Source: Paralithodes platypus
Taxonomy: Eukaryota > Arthropoda > Malacostraca > Decapoda > Lithodidae
Direction of reading: 5' to 3'
DNA: 64,000 nt
NCBI GenBank assembly: GCA_032716605.1
Contig: CM064519.1
Location: forward strand, 24,700,191-24,764,190
Part shown: piece after piece, positions 1-10,702 of the stretch
Layout of the letters: the number at the start of each line of letters is the position of its first letter
Numbering within the stretch: position 1 is the first letter of the stretch
Made by a program: the position numbers and the translations under genes
Notes under the pieces: generated by a model
The model's input: only the letters and a program-made list of their open reading frames with translations
What the model was told of the DNA's origin: nothing
Database searches by the model: none

Positions 1-56
1 AACTGCACGTATGTGTGAAGCACTCAATCTTAAAATTTTATGTATGTATGTATGTA
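1..56 (+). mobile_element. RTE-A LINE, 3' terminus
   Basis: The first bases match the 3' end of the RTE-like family seen at 49797-50212 and at 56868-58490. They share a block ending CTTAAAATTTTATG followed by a (TGTA)n tail. Only the last ~55 bases are in the window; the body lies to the left. The following 160 bases, up to 218, hold nothing I recognise. Confidence 0.6.
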
Positions 57-218
57 ATCATCTTGTTATTCAAAAATGTAACTTTGAGTATGGAATTACA
101 AGATCTATTTATCTGACATTTGGAAGGCAGTTCCACGTTCTGTAGGAGTATGCCTTGGATTATCGGATGGCCACACTCCATGTTGCATGATCCCCTGTAG
201 TATCCTTTTCAAGTCCCC

Positions 219-707
219 TTAACCCTTCCTGCCCGGGTGTCCTGTTAAAAGGACACCACAAAAGAAGGGCAGGAGCCCGGGTGTCCTGTTACTAGGCAGT
301 AAGCTTGAAAGCCTATTCAGCTTGGTCTGAACGCCGTGCGTCCGACGCATGTAAACAAAGCCGATCGTTGCGTCACCGCACCTCCGAAAACAAGAAGGAG
401 ACGTCGGATCAATGTTATTGTTGTGACGTAAGACGAAATTAGTGTCTGAAAAGCTCCGATATTGTCAATATCACGGCAAAGTTCGCTCCACTGAAATCGT
501 CATCACAACTGAACCAGTTGACTTAGAGAGCTCTACTCAACGCCCGTCTACAGATTGGAAACCGCACTATGTTTATAGATGCGTGGGAAATTTCTAGCAG
601 TTAAAATAAACAAAAATACGGTAGCCTAGGCCTAGACGTTTTTCGGCCAGATCGGCCGGGTAGCCCACACTGTCCTTTGGAGGACCAGCCCGGGCCAGGA
701 GGGTTAA
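219..707. mobile_element. TTAA-flanked MITE, family 1 copy a (piggyBac-like)
   Basis: A TTAA at each end flanks terminal inverted repeats starting CCCTTCCTGCCCGGG on the left, with CCCGGGCCAGGAGGG at the right end. There is no coding capacity. The TTAA target and CCC-type ends are typical of non-autonomous piggyBac-like elements, which is an inference because no transposase is present. Just inside the left end lie two near-repeats of a GGTGTCC palindrome. A second copy with the same interior is at 45920-46407. Confidence 0.75.
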
Positions 708-783
708 CCTTGAAATCCTTTTATAAAACCTTGTAGGTCTTTCATTCAAAGGTGTTAATTTTTTTTTTTTATTTTTTTTTTTT

Positions 784-1225
784 TTAACCCGTACAGCCCC
801 AGTGACGCGTCTGACGCGTCGGCGATGTATGTAACGCACAGCCCCAGCGACGCGTCTGACGAGTCACCCTAATTGCTCCGACCGTAACCTCAGGTGTAGC
901 CACTCGAGAGGGCTCAGATTTGTATGGGAACTGTGTACGTATCCCACGCAACCGTGCCGATGGTTGAAAACTCTCAAAGTCCACGTGCGCGTGAGCGCGC
1001 AATAACCTGTTTTTTGGGGGTAATTGCCTTAATTTTTTTACTCATGTAAAATACGTTTTCGGGGGCTCTGTAGGACCATTCTTTAAGCTTTTTGAGCGTT
1101 TTTTCGTGGTTTTTCCTTCATTCCTAACCCATTCGCTATTGTTTCTGGAATAAAACAATTTTTTGAAAACCGGCCGGGTTCTGGTGAACAAACATTACAA
1201 AACTAGCCGGGGCTCCACGGGTTAA
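784..1225. mobile_element. TTAA-flanked MITE, family 2 copy a
   Basis: The element is bounded by TTAA at 784-787 and 1222-1225, with short inverted ends (AACCCGT... and ...ACGGGTT). Two subterminal blocks with GACGCGTC palindromes lie near the left end. The right end, GCCGGGGCTC plus ACGGGTTAA, is shared with 22039-22758. The left block is shared with a truncated copy at 49518. It is non-coding. Confidence 0.7.
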
Positions 1226-1294
1226 TATAATTATATGCTTCCTGTCTGGGCGAGGTGGCACAAAAAAAAAAAAAAAAAAAAAAAATAGGCACTA

Positions 1295-1440
1295 CAGTAA
1301 ACCCTTGAGATTCGCGAGAGTTAGGGGGCATGGACCCCGCAAATTAGCAAAATCTGTGAATGTTTTTAAATATTTTTGCAGGGACCCCTCCCGCCCAGAT
1401 AATAAATTGGAAATCGAATGTGGTGCTTTATAAGGTAATC
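1295..1440 (+). mobile_element. Tigger/pogo-type TIR end, solo fragment
   Basis: It begins CAGTAAACCCTTGAGATTCG after a TA, resembling the ends of the complete TA element at 36753-37150 (CAGTAAACCCTCGC). No opposite end is visible, so this is probably a truncated element. An A-rich tract (1262-1285) precedes it. Right boundary uncertain. Confidence 0.45.
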
Positions 1441-1594
1441 ATCATCATCATCAAATCTGATGCCCCGCTTCCAGAGGAAGCGCCCCACAAGGGATGGCCA
1501 TGGCAGAAACTACCTCCAGGCTCCCAGACATGCCCCGACTGACCCATTCCACAGTGCCATTTCCACTAAGTGGATTATGACCATGAACACTGAA

Positions 1595-2021
1595 GGTGAT
1601 GTGGTGGTCTATCCGAGTGAGAACTGAGCGATCTCTGCCATACCCATAGCTTACTCGGACTGTTCCTTTTACTTATATATCTTCTAGATCTCAAGTGGCG
1701 GCATCTTTTCCGTGGATTGACCTCCCTACTGCCAACCTAGAAGTTGGCAGATTCGGAGCCAAAGCGTCACATTTTTCCCTTACCCCTCAACTTTCCCTTC
1801 ATAATTGCTGAGGGGCACAGGGCCTTGGGTGGGGCTTTGGTTTCCCGGGCGTTTCCGCACCCTCCTTAGCTCCCTGCCTTGGAGTGGCTTCGGTCACCCG
1901 GGCTTTGTTAGTGGTAAGCAGGGAGGATTTTGTGGGGGCGCTCGTTTATGGCCTTGGCCTTGCTCGAGACCTTGGGGCTGTTCGGCCAGACAGCCTGGGG
2001 AACAACAACAACAACAACAAC
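1595..2021 (+). mobile_element. LINE-derived short element (LDD family), copy 1
   Basis: This is a member of a ~530 bp family with further copies at 24319, 26170, 41073, 42441 and 55372. It ends in GGCTGTTCGGCCAG, then a GGGGAAC block and an (AAC)n tail. It is 5'-truncated compared with the full copy at 26170-26696. The left part resembles the 5' leader of the 2A LINE and the tail resembles its 3' end. Apparent ORFs here are chance readings of the repeat. Confidence 0.7.
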
Positions 2022-2555
2022 ACTGAAGGAACAGACCCAGAGCAGTCCCTCACCCGGATGGCAGTTCCACCACTGTTTTGCTATTTTATTTACCCCAGTG
2101 GGGCCCTGGCTGGAAGCATACCAAGCACAGGAGTTTTCTGAAGATAGGAACCATTGGTCCACTGCTCCAGAAGCTGATTGCACCACCAAAGTGGCGGGCG
2201 GTGGGGTCGCCGCATCCCGACGCCAGAGAAAGGCCAACTTGTGCCAGTGGGCTGTGAGAGTAAGACAATAGGGAAACATGGGGCACACCATTATGGCCCC
2301 ACTGCCTTCACCACTCTCAAGAAAAAAGTTAGAAATAAGAATGATGATCAAGGTACAGTCAGACACGGCTATGGGAAGTAGAGGACACCAACCCTCACTC
2401 TGATAGATCCAGCCCACCACCATATATAAGTACTGTACATAGGGTAATGTACTATGTATGTATGTATGTATATACTCAGGCACATACCCCATAGCTGGGG
2501 CAAGACAGAGCCCTAACAGGGATAACACAACAGAACATTACAAACAAAATATATA
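2022..2555. other. Unassigned intron sequence with (TATG)n and a recurrent block
   Basis: I recognise no gene. It includes a TACTGTA at 2431-2437, a (TATG)n run at about 2452-2474, and directly after it the block GGCACATACCCCATAGC. The same block follows similar tetranucleotide runs at about 55097 and 56713 and, inverted, at about 28665 and 43620. It is therefore a dispersed repeat of unknown source. Confidence 0.5.
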
Positions 2556-2958
2556 TTCACACACATCTAAGTCCCCCAGGAGAAGACCTGGAGACCAAGG
2601 ATCACTAAAGGCCTCCAGCAGTTCCCCGGCCCCAGACCTCCCGGAGAGGATCTAGTCTCAGTAGGCAGACATGCAGCGGAGCACACCACAGTGCCCATCC
2701 ACATCACATTCAGGCATGACCCTTCATATACACCGGCTTCCCGGGCCAGGCGGCTGACGGACTATTATATAGTCCAACTGGCGCCTGACCCCCTCTCCCA
2801 ACAACCGCGTTATCACTCATCTTTTCACAAGTATTCTCCATTCACTCCTATTTATTTCCACTTCTCTTGCCTGTTTTATAGTCATCTCTCTATCTTCCAA
2901 CGTTTGTACTACACAATTTCTCCATCTCAACGGAGGTACCTGTACATTATTATATTAT
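2556..2958 (-). mobile_element. RTE-D LINE, 3' UTR fragment
   Basis: It matches 59665-60035 over almost its entire length, 27680-28055 in part, and, inverted, the sequence after the coding end at 41773-42330. That last match shows it to be the 3' untranslated part of an RTE-like LINE lying on the minus strand. It ends about 30 bp before the crn exon acceptor. Confidence 0.6.
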
Positions 2959-2990
2959 TTTTTATTAATATAGTTTTATCTTGTTTACAG

Positions 2991-3260
2991 GGTCAAGCGA
3001 TAGGAATGTGTCCAAAGCACAAACTCTTCCGTGGATACATTGATTTAGAGATCAAGCTGAGAGAATTTGACCGCTGCCGCAAGCTGTATGAGAAGTGGGC
3101 CGAGTTTGACCCGGAGAACTGCAAGATGTGGATCCAGTTTGCCACCCTGGAAGCCATGTTAAACGACAACGATCGAGCCCGCGGAATATATGAACTTGCC
3201 ATTACCCAGCCACGATTGGATATGCCTGAATATTTGTGGAAGTCCTACATAGATTTTGAG
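2991..3260 (+). CDS. crn: crooked neck / CRNKL1, internal exon
   Basis: This is one internal exon of 90 codons in phase 0 at both ends. The acceptor is a pyrimidine run ending TTGTTTACAG|GG and the donor is GAG|GTAGGT. The product starts [18 protein letters not shown] and continues through [14 protein letters not shown] and [11 protein letters not shown] to the end LWKSYIDFE. These are consecutive HAT (half-a-TPR) helices of Crooked neck, a conserved scaffold of the Prp19-associated (NineTeen) complex that acts in the nucleus in spliceosome assembly and activation. Family identity rests on remembered CRNKL1 sequence, which aligns along the whole exon and continues at 27085. The open frame reads through both splice sites for a distance, but the residues outside 2991-3260 are repeat-derived and do not belong to the protein. 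Confidence 0.93.
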
Positions 3261-3808
3261 GTAGGTTTTATTAGGGCCCAGTCACACAAGCACTTTTAGC
3301 GGTGGATGTACAGTACTAAAGTCATAGAATCACAGTAAAAATATTGCTTAAATTATGTCCGCAATATCCATTTATTTTGGGTATACATAATTATGTATAC
3401 GGCTGTACCTATTTCAAATATTGTAGTTCATAATGTTATCATTTGAATATTTGATACAAGAATATATAGCTCAAATCCCTCCAAAAATATGGTGAGATGT
3501 AACATACTTCAGACTCTGATACAATCACCACTACAGCTGGTGCCACACAAGCAAATTTATCATCTAATTGTATCAAGAGTCTGGTATACACCTCAAGTTA
3601 TCCTGTTGTTGTTGTTGTTCCCTAAGCTGCCTGGCTGAACGGCCCCGAGTCCCTAAGGAAGGCCATGGCCACGGTCGGGCTTTCCCACAGAGCTCTCAAG
3701 GAGTGTAGATTGGGTTGTTGGCGCAAGTGATTGTGTGAAATGCATTCTTCTATGATGTGTTTATTGGTATGGGGTGCTGTGTTACATCCTGGGCAGGTGT
3801 CGACGACA

Positions 3809-3840
<32 letters not shown>

Positions 3841-3841
3841 T
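3809..3841. repeat. (TAA)n microsatellite
   Basis: A run of TAA units sits within the 3' part of 2A LINE copy 1. The same place in copy 2 (about 6775) lacks it, so it arose after insertion. Confidence 0.9.
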
Positions 3842-4124
3842 ATCCAGTCTCTTCTGATAGCTCAGAAGAGCTGGATGGTGCCCGCATCTCAACCTGGCCA
3901 GGTGGGCTCTGTCCTCGCGAGGAAGGGAGGATTCAGAAGGATGCATTTCGGGAGGTCGTGCCTGCAACTGTGTGTTGTCTATGAGTGATTCGATGGAGCG
4001 GCGAGAGATATGAGTATGGATGTGTTTCTGGAAGCTGGTTTGGGATGGGCAGGGAGGGAGAGAAGACAGTATTTGTGTGTGATACCGTGTGCTGGGTGTT
4101 GTTTTGATATTTCTTGGTGTCTGT

Positions 4125-4550
4125 ACTTACACTTACACTAGTTGTACTTACACTAGTTGTATTTGCGGGAGTGAGCATGCTCGTTAATTCCCGCCTCCTA
4201 AGATATGTTTGTCATACCGTGCTTTGAAACTATGCACTGATGGTGCAGACACTACTTCGGCTGGCAATTTGTTCCACCCACTAATCGAGTTGGTAGGAAA
4301 TCTTTTACTTTTCAGATCAGATTTACTATTTAGCACTTTTAGTTTGTAGCTGTGACCTCTTGTCCTCTCACCTCCATCCCTCTCTATGAAGTTTTCTTGG
4401 TCGATTTTGTCAATACCTCTAACACATTTATATATCTGAATTTGCTGTCCTCGTTTCCTTCTCTGTTCCAGTGTAGGTAGATTCAATCTCTCGAGCCTCT
4501 CTTGGTACTCCAAATTTTCCAAACCTGGGATCATCCTCGTAGCTGCTTGT
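4125..4550 (-). mobile_element. CR1-like LINE 3' fragment inserted in 2A LINE copy 1
   Basis: On the minus strand this encodes a C-terminal RT/connection piece (YQERLERLNLPTLEQRRKRG, then SISGWNKLPAEVV) typical of CR1/L2-like LINEs. Its 3' end includes GCGGGAGTGAGCATGCTCGT in reverse, a block also found at 34260-34320. The host LINE continues on either side (TGTCTGT | GGGTGTGTTG, compare copy 2 at 7060-7075), so both junctions are visible, with a short imperfect target duplication. Confidence 0.75.
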
Positions 4551-4570
4551 GGGTGTGTTGCCATGTAGTA

Positions 4571-5132
4571 CAGTGGGCCCCACAAGGGTGCGGTTACCTT
4601 AGTCCGAGACATGCGCACACCCTTGTAAAACGTACCCTTGGAGCTTAAGAACCTATGGGAAATTCACTATGTAGTCCGGGGACTCTTCAAACTTACCCTT
4701 TTTTTGCCCAATAACCCCTGAAAAACATGAACTAAGGAAAGAATACCTGTACAGTATAGAAATATACATGTCTAGTAACTGTTTTTTCTGTTCTAAATCA
4801 AGAACTTTCACTTTTGTTTTGGTGGGTAACACGATCGCCCTGGGCGGTGGGTTAGGGGCAGCAGGTGGCTGGGGTGGTGGAGGGGCTGGAGGGTCCATTG
4901 TTCACAAAGAATGCGGAAGAGAATTGCAAGGCTGCGTCTGGGTACGCTTACACACGAGTCACTGAGTCATCCCGCGCTCTCTGACGTCACAAACATGGCC
5001 GCCCGACAAATGCGCATCCAGTTCCGCACGCTTTGCTTTTTTCGCACCCTTGGATTATAAGCACCGCACGGACATCTGCCGCACGGTTGGAGAATCGCAC
5101 CCTTTTATTGCGCACCCTTGCGGGGCCGACTG
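4571..5132. mobile_element. TA-flanked TIR element, 562 bp (Tc1/mariner-type MITE)
   Basis: Inverted ends CAGTGGGCCCCACAAGGGTG and its near complement at 5110-5132 (ACTG last) are flanked by TA on both sides. The uninterrupted LINE sequence is visible in copy 2 near 7075. There is no transposase; the proline-rich reading frame inside is low-complexity. The CAG-type end and TA target fit the Tc1/mariner/pogo superfamily. Confidence 0.8.
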
Positions 5133-6570
5133 TATAGTGGGTGGTGTTGGTTTGTGGAGGCTGCAGCCAGGAATGGAGTGCCTCTCATATCCAGATGGTC
5201 TTTGACTTTGAGGACTTTGGTTTCTTAATGTAGGTAATCTGTAGGTGTAGTGGCTGTGCAGCCTGTGATGGTTTTTAGGGCTTTATTTTGAATAGTCTGT
5301 AAGGTCTTGTGATGTGTTTCGGCTAGGTTAGAAGCCCAGGTAGGGCTTGCATATTCCATCACTGATCTTATGTACTGTTTGTAAACTGTGGTGGTGGTTT
5401 CTTTGTTGTCCAAATTTTGTGTGGGCAAGTGACCTGAGGACATTAAGTCTGGGTGTCAGTTTATTTTTCATGTTTATGGTATGCTGTTTGAATGTCATTA
5501 GAGTATCATATGTTATTCCTAGGATTTTGGGTGAGTGTGTGTGTGTTAGGGGTGTGTTGTTTATGGTGAGTTGCGGGGTGTATTTGTGTTCTGCTGTCCA
5601 GCTTGCGAGGAGGGTTACAGTGGATTTGGCAGGTGCTAAATTGAGTCTGTAGTGCACCAGTCATGTAATGTGTTGAGATAGGGTTGAAGGAAAAGTGTTG
5701 CTGTGTCTGGGTTTTGGTGTGTGCATGTGAGTGTTATGTCATCTGCATAGGAGGATATGTTTATTTGGGGTGTGTGGGGTGTAGTTATATCATGCATGTA
5801 CAGATTGAAGAGTGCGGGCGACAGGACGGATCCTTGCGGGACTCTTTTTGGGAAAGTCCTGATGCTAGATGACTGACCGGCAAAAGATACATGTGCACAT
5901 CTACCTGCTAGGAAGTTGGCCAGCCACCTTTTTGTGTTGTTGTGCATGTTTGTGTCGTAGATTTTGTTTGTTAGGTTGTGGCGAGGGATGGCATCGAAGG
6001 CTTTACTAATGTCGAGTGTGGTGGTCTGGCTGAGTTGATGCCGTCAAAAGCTCTTTGTGTAAGGTCTGTAAGAAGAGTGTTTGTGGAGTGCAGTGGCCTG
6101 AAGCCATGTTGTGTTGGAGCTAGGGGTAGAGCGTGTGTGGTCAGATGTAGTATAAGGCGTTCCATGACTTTGGAGGGGGTGCAAAGGAGTGTGATAAGGC
6201 GGTGTGAGGAGGGTAGCGTGGGGTCTTTGTTGGGTTTGGGGAATGTAATGATGACACCATGCTTCCAGATGTCTGGTATTGTGTTATGTGAATAACTGTC
6301 GTTTGATATGTTAGTGAGGGCTTGTATGCCTTGTGGTCCTAGGTGTCTGAGGTGTATGTTGCTCGTGTTGTCTAGGCCACAGGCGGGTGAGTGCTTGAGA
6401 TTGTTCATGATATGCTTTGTCTGGTTGTTGGTGAAGGGTGCATAGTCAGGGTCTGTGGGGAACTGTTTTTAACGTTGGATGACAAGTTGGTCATCTTTTA
6501 GGTGGTTTTAGGTGGCTGACATGAGAGAAGTTTGCTTGTTGTTTATATGAAGGAGTAGAGTCTGTTGTTG

Positions 6571-8999
6571 TTGTTGTTGCTGTTCCCTAAGCTGCCTGGC
6601 CGAACAGCCCCGAGTCCCTGAGGAAGGCCATGGCCATGATCGGGCTTTCCCACAGAGCTCTCATTGAGTGTAGATTGTGTTGTTGGCGTAGTGGTTGTGT
6701 GAAATGCAGTCTTCTATGATGTGTTTAATGGTATGGGGTGCTGTGTTACATCCCGGGCAGGCGTCGACAACGGAGTCATCCAGTCTCTTCTGATAGCTCA
6801 GGAGAGCTGGATGGTGTCCGCATCTCAGCCTGGCGGTGGACTCTGTCCTCGCGAGGAAGGGAGGATTCGGAAGGATGGATTTCGGGAGGTCGTGCATGCA
6901 GCTGCGTGTTGTCTGTGAGTGAGTGGATGGATCGGCGAGAGATATGAGTATGGCTGTGCTTCTGAAAGTTGGTTCGGGGTGGGCAGGGAGGGAGAGAGGA
7001 CAATAATTGTGTGTGATACCGTGTGCTGGGTGTTGTTTTGATATTTCTTGGTGTCTGTGGGTGTGTTGCCATGTAGTTTAGTGGGTGGTCTTGGTTCGTG
7101 GAGGCTGCTGCCAGGAATTGAGTGCCTCTCATGTCCAGATGGTCTTTGACTTTGAGGATTTTGGTTTCTTGATGTAGGTGATCTGTGGGTGCAGTAGCTG
7201 TGCAGCCTGTAATGATCTTCAGGGCTTTGTTTTGAATAGTCTGTAAGGTCTTATGATGTGTTTCAGCTAGGTTAGAAGCCCAGGCTGGGCTTGCGTATTC
7301 CATCACTGATCTTATGTATTGTTTATATACTGTGGTGGTAGTTTCTTTGTTGTGTCCAAATTTTGTGTGAGCAAGTGACCTGAGGGCGTTAAGTCTGGGT
7401 GTCAGTTTCTTTTTAATGTTTGTGGTGTGCTGTTTGAATGTCATATGAGTATCATATGTTACTCCTAGGATTTTGGGTGTGTGTGTATGTGTTAGGGGTG
7501 TGTTGTTTATGGTGAGTTGAGGGATGTATTCGTGTTCTCCTGTCCAGCTTGTGAGCAGGGTTGCGGTGGATTTGGCTGGGGCTAGATTAAGTCTGTTTGT
7601 AGTGCACCAGCCATGTAGTGTGTTGAGATAGGGTTGAAGGAGATCTGTTGCTCTTTTTGGGTCATGGTGTGTGCATGTGAGTGTTATGTCATCTGCATAT
7701 GAAGCTAAGTTTATTTGGGGCGTATTGGGTGTAGTTATATCGTGCATGTACAGATTGAAGAGTGCGGGCGATAGGACGGATCCTTGTGGGACTCCGTTTG
7801 GAAAGTTTCTGATTTTAGATGACTGACCGGCAAAAGATACGTGTGCACATCTGCCTGCTAGGAAGTTGGCCAGCCACCTTTTTGTGTTGTGCATGTTTGT
7901 GTTGTAGATTTTGTTTGTTAGGTTGTGGCGGGGGATGGCATCGAAGGCTTTACTAATGTCGAGTGTGGCTAATAGTGATCTGTGTGGTGGTCTAGCTGAG
8001 TTGATGCCGTCAAAAGCTCTTTGTGTAAGGTCTGTGAGAAGAGTGTTTGTGGAGTGCAGTGGCCTAGAGCCATGTTGTGTTGGAGCTAGGGGTAGGTCGG
8101 GTGTAATTAGTTGTAATACTAGGCGTTCCATGTCTTTGGAGGGGGAGCAAAGGAGTGTGATGGGGCGGTGCGAGGAGGGTAGCGTGGGGTCTTTGTTGGT
8201 TTTGGGGAATGTGGTGATGATACCATGCTTCCAAATGTCTGGTATTGTGTTGTGTGAATAGCTGTAGTTTGATATGTTAGTGAGTGCTTGTATGCCTTGT
8301 GGTCCCAGGTGTCTGAGGTGTATGTTGCTTATGTTGTCTAGGCCACAGGTGGGTGAGTGCTTGAGATTGTTGATGATATGCTTTGTCTGGTGATTGGTGA
8401 AGGGTGTATAGTCAGGGTCTGTGGGGAATTGTCTCTTACGTCGGATGACACGTCGGTCGTCTTTGTGAGGTTTTAGGTGGCTGACATGTGAGAAGTGATT
8501 GATGAGAGTGTTTGCTTGTTGTTTACATGAAGGAGTAGAGTCTGTTGTTGTGATTGCAGCATGTGATTGTGTTGTGTTGCTGTTGGAAAGTGTGATGCTG
8601 TTTAGTGTTTTGTAGAATTTTTGGGGGTTTGTTTTGTGATCAAGTGTTTGTAGGAAGTTATTCCAATTTAGTTTTTGTTGTTCTTGTATTTTGTTGTTAG
8701 TTTGGGTGTTGAGTGCTTGAATTTGTTGTGTGATGTCTTGTGTGTGGGGTGCTGGGGAGTGTTTCAGTATGTCGCGTTGTCTGATGAGGTTTTGAATTTC
8801 TGGTGTGAAGTTGGGGTTGTGTCTTTTTCTGTTACCTCTTGGAATGTATTTCTTGTCAGCGTTTTGGATAGTTTTATTGAGTATGTGTACAGCATTGTTG
8901 ATGTTAGTGATGGGTGTACTGTTTAGAGTTGTGAAGTGTTGTTCTGTCTCATTTGTGAATGCTTCCCAGTTAGCTCTTTTATAATTGGTGTATGTGTGT
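6571..8999 (-). mobile_element. 2A LINE copy 2, 3' part
   Basis: This is the 3' part of a second LINE copy in the same orientation as copy 1 and inserted into it. The tail (AAC)n begins next to GAGTCTGTTGTTG (6558-6570). The same 13 bases recur at 19702-19714, on the other side of copy 2. The DNA runs from the tail through the RT to TATGTGTGT at 8991-8999, where the DIRS element interrupts it. The sequence resumes at 17570 with no base lost. Confidence 0.85.
6776..8131 (-). pseudogene. 2A LINE copy 2 reverse transcriptase ORF (fragment)
   Basis: A 451-residue open frame carries the central reverse transcriptase of a non-LTR retrotransposon. It would copy element RNA at a nicked target (target-primed reverse transcription). 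Visible motifs in order are LATLDISKAFDAIPR near residues 54-68, PQGSVLSPALFNLY at 115-128, the catalytic SYADDITLT at 144-152, then the thumb block KILGVTYDTHMTF. The zinc-knuckle-like C-terminus (LRCGHHPALLSYQKRL ... CPGC ... HTIKHIIEDC) is present at 6680-6840 but in another frame, so the protein is frameshifted near its end. The frame lacks the N-terminal endonuclease, which lies beyond the DIRS insertion at 17570-18263. The copy is therefore inactive. Confidence 0.82.
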
Positions 9000-9310
9000 A
9001 TTTATTAGTGGCCCCTCCATCATTGACGAACATGCCTATTACATAAGGCACCCTCTTCAAACACTCATCCGCCGTAGTTTGAATCTACCGCGCAGAGCAT
9101 ACAAAATTTGAGGAGCCTTCATCATGAGCGCACGCGACCTCACTCATGGCTTCAGTCATTATGAATTGGGTTCTCACTACGAAAAAACTTTGTAAAAAAT
9201 AAAAACAAAAACAAAATAAGAATAACTATTCAATAAGCTTTCCATCATATCGTGGATGTACTTGTGTGGATCTTTGACCAGACGCTGATTCAGGCGTCAT
9301 TCTTCCTTCT
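9000..9310 (+). repeat. DIRS left inverted terminal repeat
   Basis: It starts ATTTATTAGTGGCCCC and is inverted relative to 17221-17523, with only scattered mismatches plus a small difference in the outermost bases (CCCCTCCATC here, CCCCGTAATC in the right repeat). Confidence 0.92.
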
Positions 9311-9783
9311 CTGCTCTGCGCTCAGCCTGCCCGGACGTGTCTCCCCACGCTCCGCTGGTTCCGCATTTGTTGCGTCCCTAGTGAGTTTTTTCTCATTTGT
9401 TTACTCTGGGATGTATCGAGTAAGGTTAGGATATGCGTAGCAGGAGTGTCCTGGGCTAGTTGCCCGCAGTGCAATGTATTTTGGGTCGTGTGTTTGGGGC
9501 ATTTATTTCGGGTGTACCCTCGTGGTCCTGTTGTGGACTTGTGAACTTTTTCACAGTTAGCTAGCTTTGTGATGCAGGCGGCTTTCATTACGCGTTATTA
9601 TTGCTTCCTTTTATCTTTCTGATGAGGTAGCTGATTGTTGCTGACGTTCCCAGCGTATTTTTCTTCACTTAGTGAAGTTTTTTCTGGGTCCCGAGTCAGT
9701 TCTTCCATTTGCCGGAAGTGTTTGCTACAGTGGTGTGTTGGCGGTGGTTCCTGTTGTGATATAATTCAGTGCTTTTTGTTTAT

Positions 9784-10020
9784 ATTCCGACATGTTTACT
9801 TTTATCCCGACATGTTTACTTTTATCCGTCTGCCTATGCCTAGCCAGCCTCTCGTAGCTTTGCCACATGTACAAGTGTTATTGATTTATTTTATAAATAT
9901 GTACTACTGTATCATGTGTGTCCTGGTTTAGTTGTGTATTGGCTAATTCCACGGACTATTTATGTGTCCTGGGATAGTTGTGTATTGGCTATTTCCACGG
10001 ACTATTTTGTGGGCCCGGCG
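9784..10020 (+). repeat. Short direct repeats in the DIRS leader
   Basis: A ~19 bp unit, CGACATGTTTACTTTTATC, occurs twice at about 9788-9826. Then three imperfect ~50 bp units beginning TGTGTCCTGG or similar and ending CCACGGACTATTT run from about 9916 to 10050. Their role is unknown; leader repeats in retroelements can be promoter or packaging modules. Confidence 0.7.
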
Positions 10021-10401
10021 TTAGTTGTGCTTTGGCTAACTCCTCGGTCCTGTGTTGCGTTCAGATGGTATCTGGACGGGGTGGGTTGCTTTTCCGGCGG
10101 GTTTTTCTCGGTTACACCATGAAAAACCCGGCTGGTTGCCGTGTTTTGGCCACGTGTGGTTTTAAAACAGGCTTGTTTCCCCGGCGAGTGGTTGTCTGTG
10201 GCTCTCCAGGACTGCGTCTCTGTGGTGGAGCCTGAGTCAGGCTCCCTATAAATCCCGGCGGGATGGCTGTACCCATCTAACAGTGTTCATGCGGACACGT
10301 GTTGTATGTAGTTTTTCCCGGTTTTGCAAAGCCAATAAAAAACTAAGCTGTTGTAGTTTGTTTTTCCTCCCCGGCGATCTTTTACAAAGAAGTGGGGATA
10401 G

Positions 10402-10702
10402 GAACAATTGGGGTTAACTTTATAAACATAAAATCACACCCGGCGGGTGCACCCTGGAAGGGTGGGATGAACGAATTGGCAAAATTCAGTTTAGTTGACC
10501 AGACAATTGAGGGATGATTTGTGTATCGCCGCCTTCAACAACATACGGCGATTTAGGGCACAATTGGGGTTAACGTTTCTTAATCTTAAATTCACACCCG
10601 GCGCTCCTTGGAAGGGTGGGAATAACGAATTTACAATTCAGTTTAGTTAACCAGACAATTGAGGGATACGTTTTGTATCGCCGCCTTCAACATACGGCGA
10701 TA
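10402..10702 (+). repeat. Tandem ~150 bp duplication in the DIRS leader
   Basis: Two copies each begin TTGGGGTTAAC (about 10407 and 10563). Each runs through CACACCCGGCG, GGAAGGGTGGGA, CAATTCAGTTTAGTT-type sequence and CCAGACAATTGAGGGAT to a CGCCGCCTTCAAC / ATACGGCGAT hairpin. The two copies differ by small indels. Confidence 0.85.

Larger units (their letters stand above)
3604..6570 (-). mobile_element. 2A LINE copy 1, 3' half (RT and tail)
   Basis: Read on the minus strand, this carries the reverse transcriptase and C-terminal part of a non-LTR retrotransposon of the I/Jockey-like group. Recognisable pieces are NLKHSPACGLDNTSNIHLRH near 6400, the DITTPHTPQINISSYADD catalytic block near 5750, and the 3' end GGCTGTTCGGCCAGGCAGC with an (AAC)n tail at 3604-3619. 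It is broken by frameshifts, a CR1-like insertion (4125-4550), a TA/TIR element (4571-5132) and a (TAA)n expansion (3809-3841). Its 5' half resumes at 19702, beyond inserted copy 2. The duplicated target GAGTCTGTTGTTG marks the break. Clade assignment is tentative. Confidence 0.8.

Noticed and set aside
1908..2528. 206-codon minus-strand frame
   Set aside because: It runs through an LDD repeat, its (AAC)n tail and a (TATG)n run, giving VVVVVV and YIHTYIH stretches; no conserved domain.
4653..4965. Proline- and glycine-rich frames on both strands
   Set aside because: They lie inside the TA/TIR element 4571-5132 and reflect a GGTGGxTGG-type low-complexity stretch.
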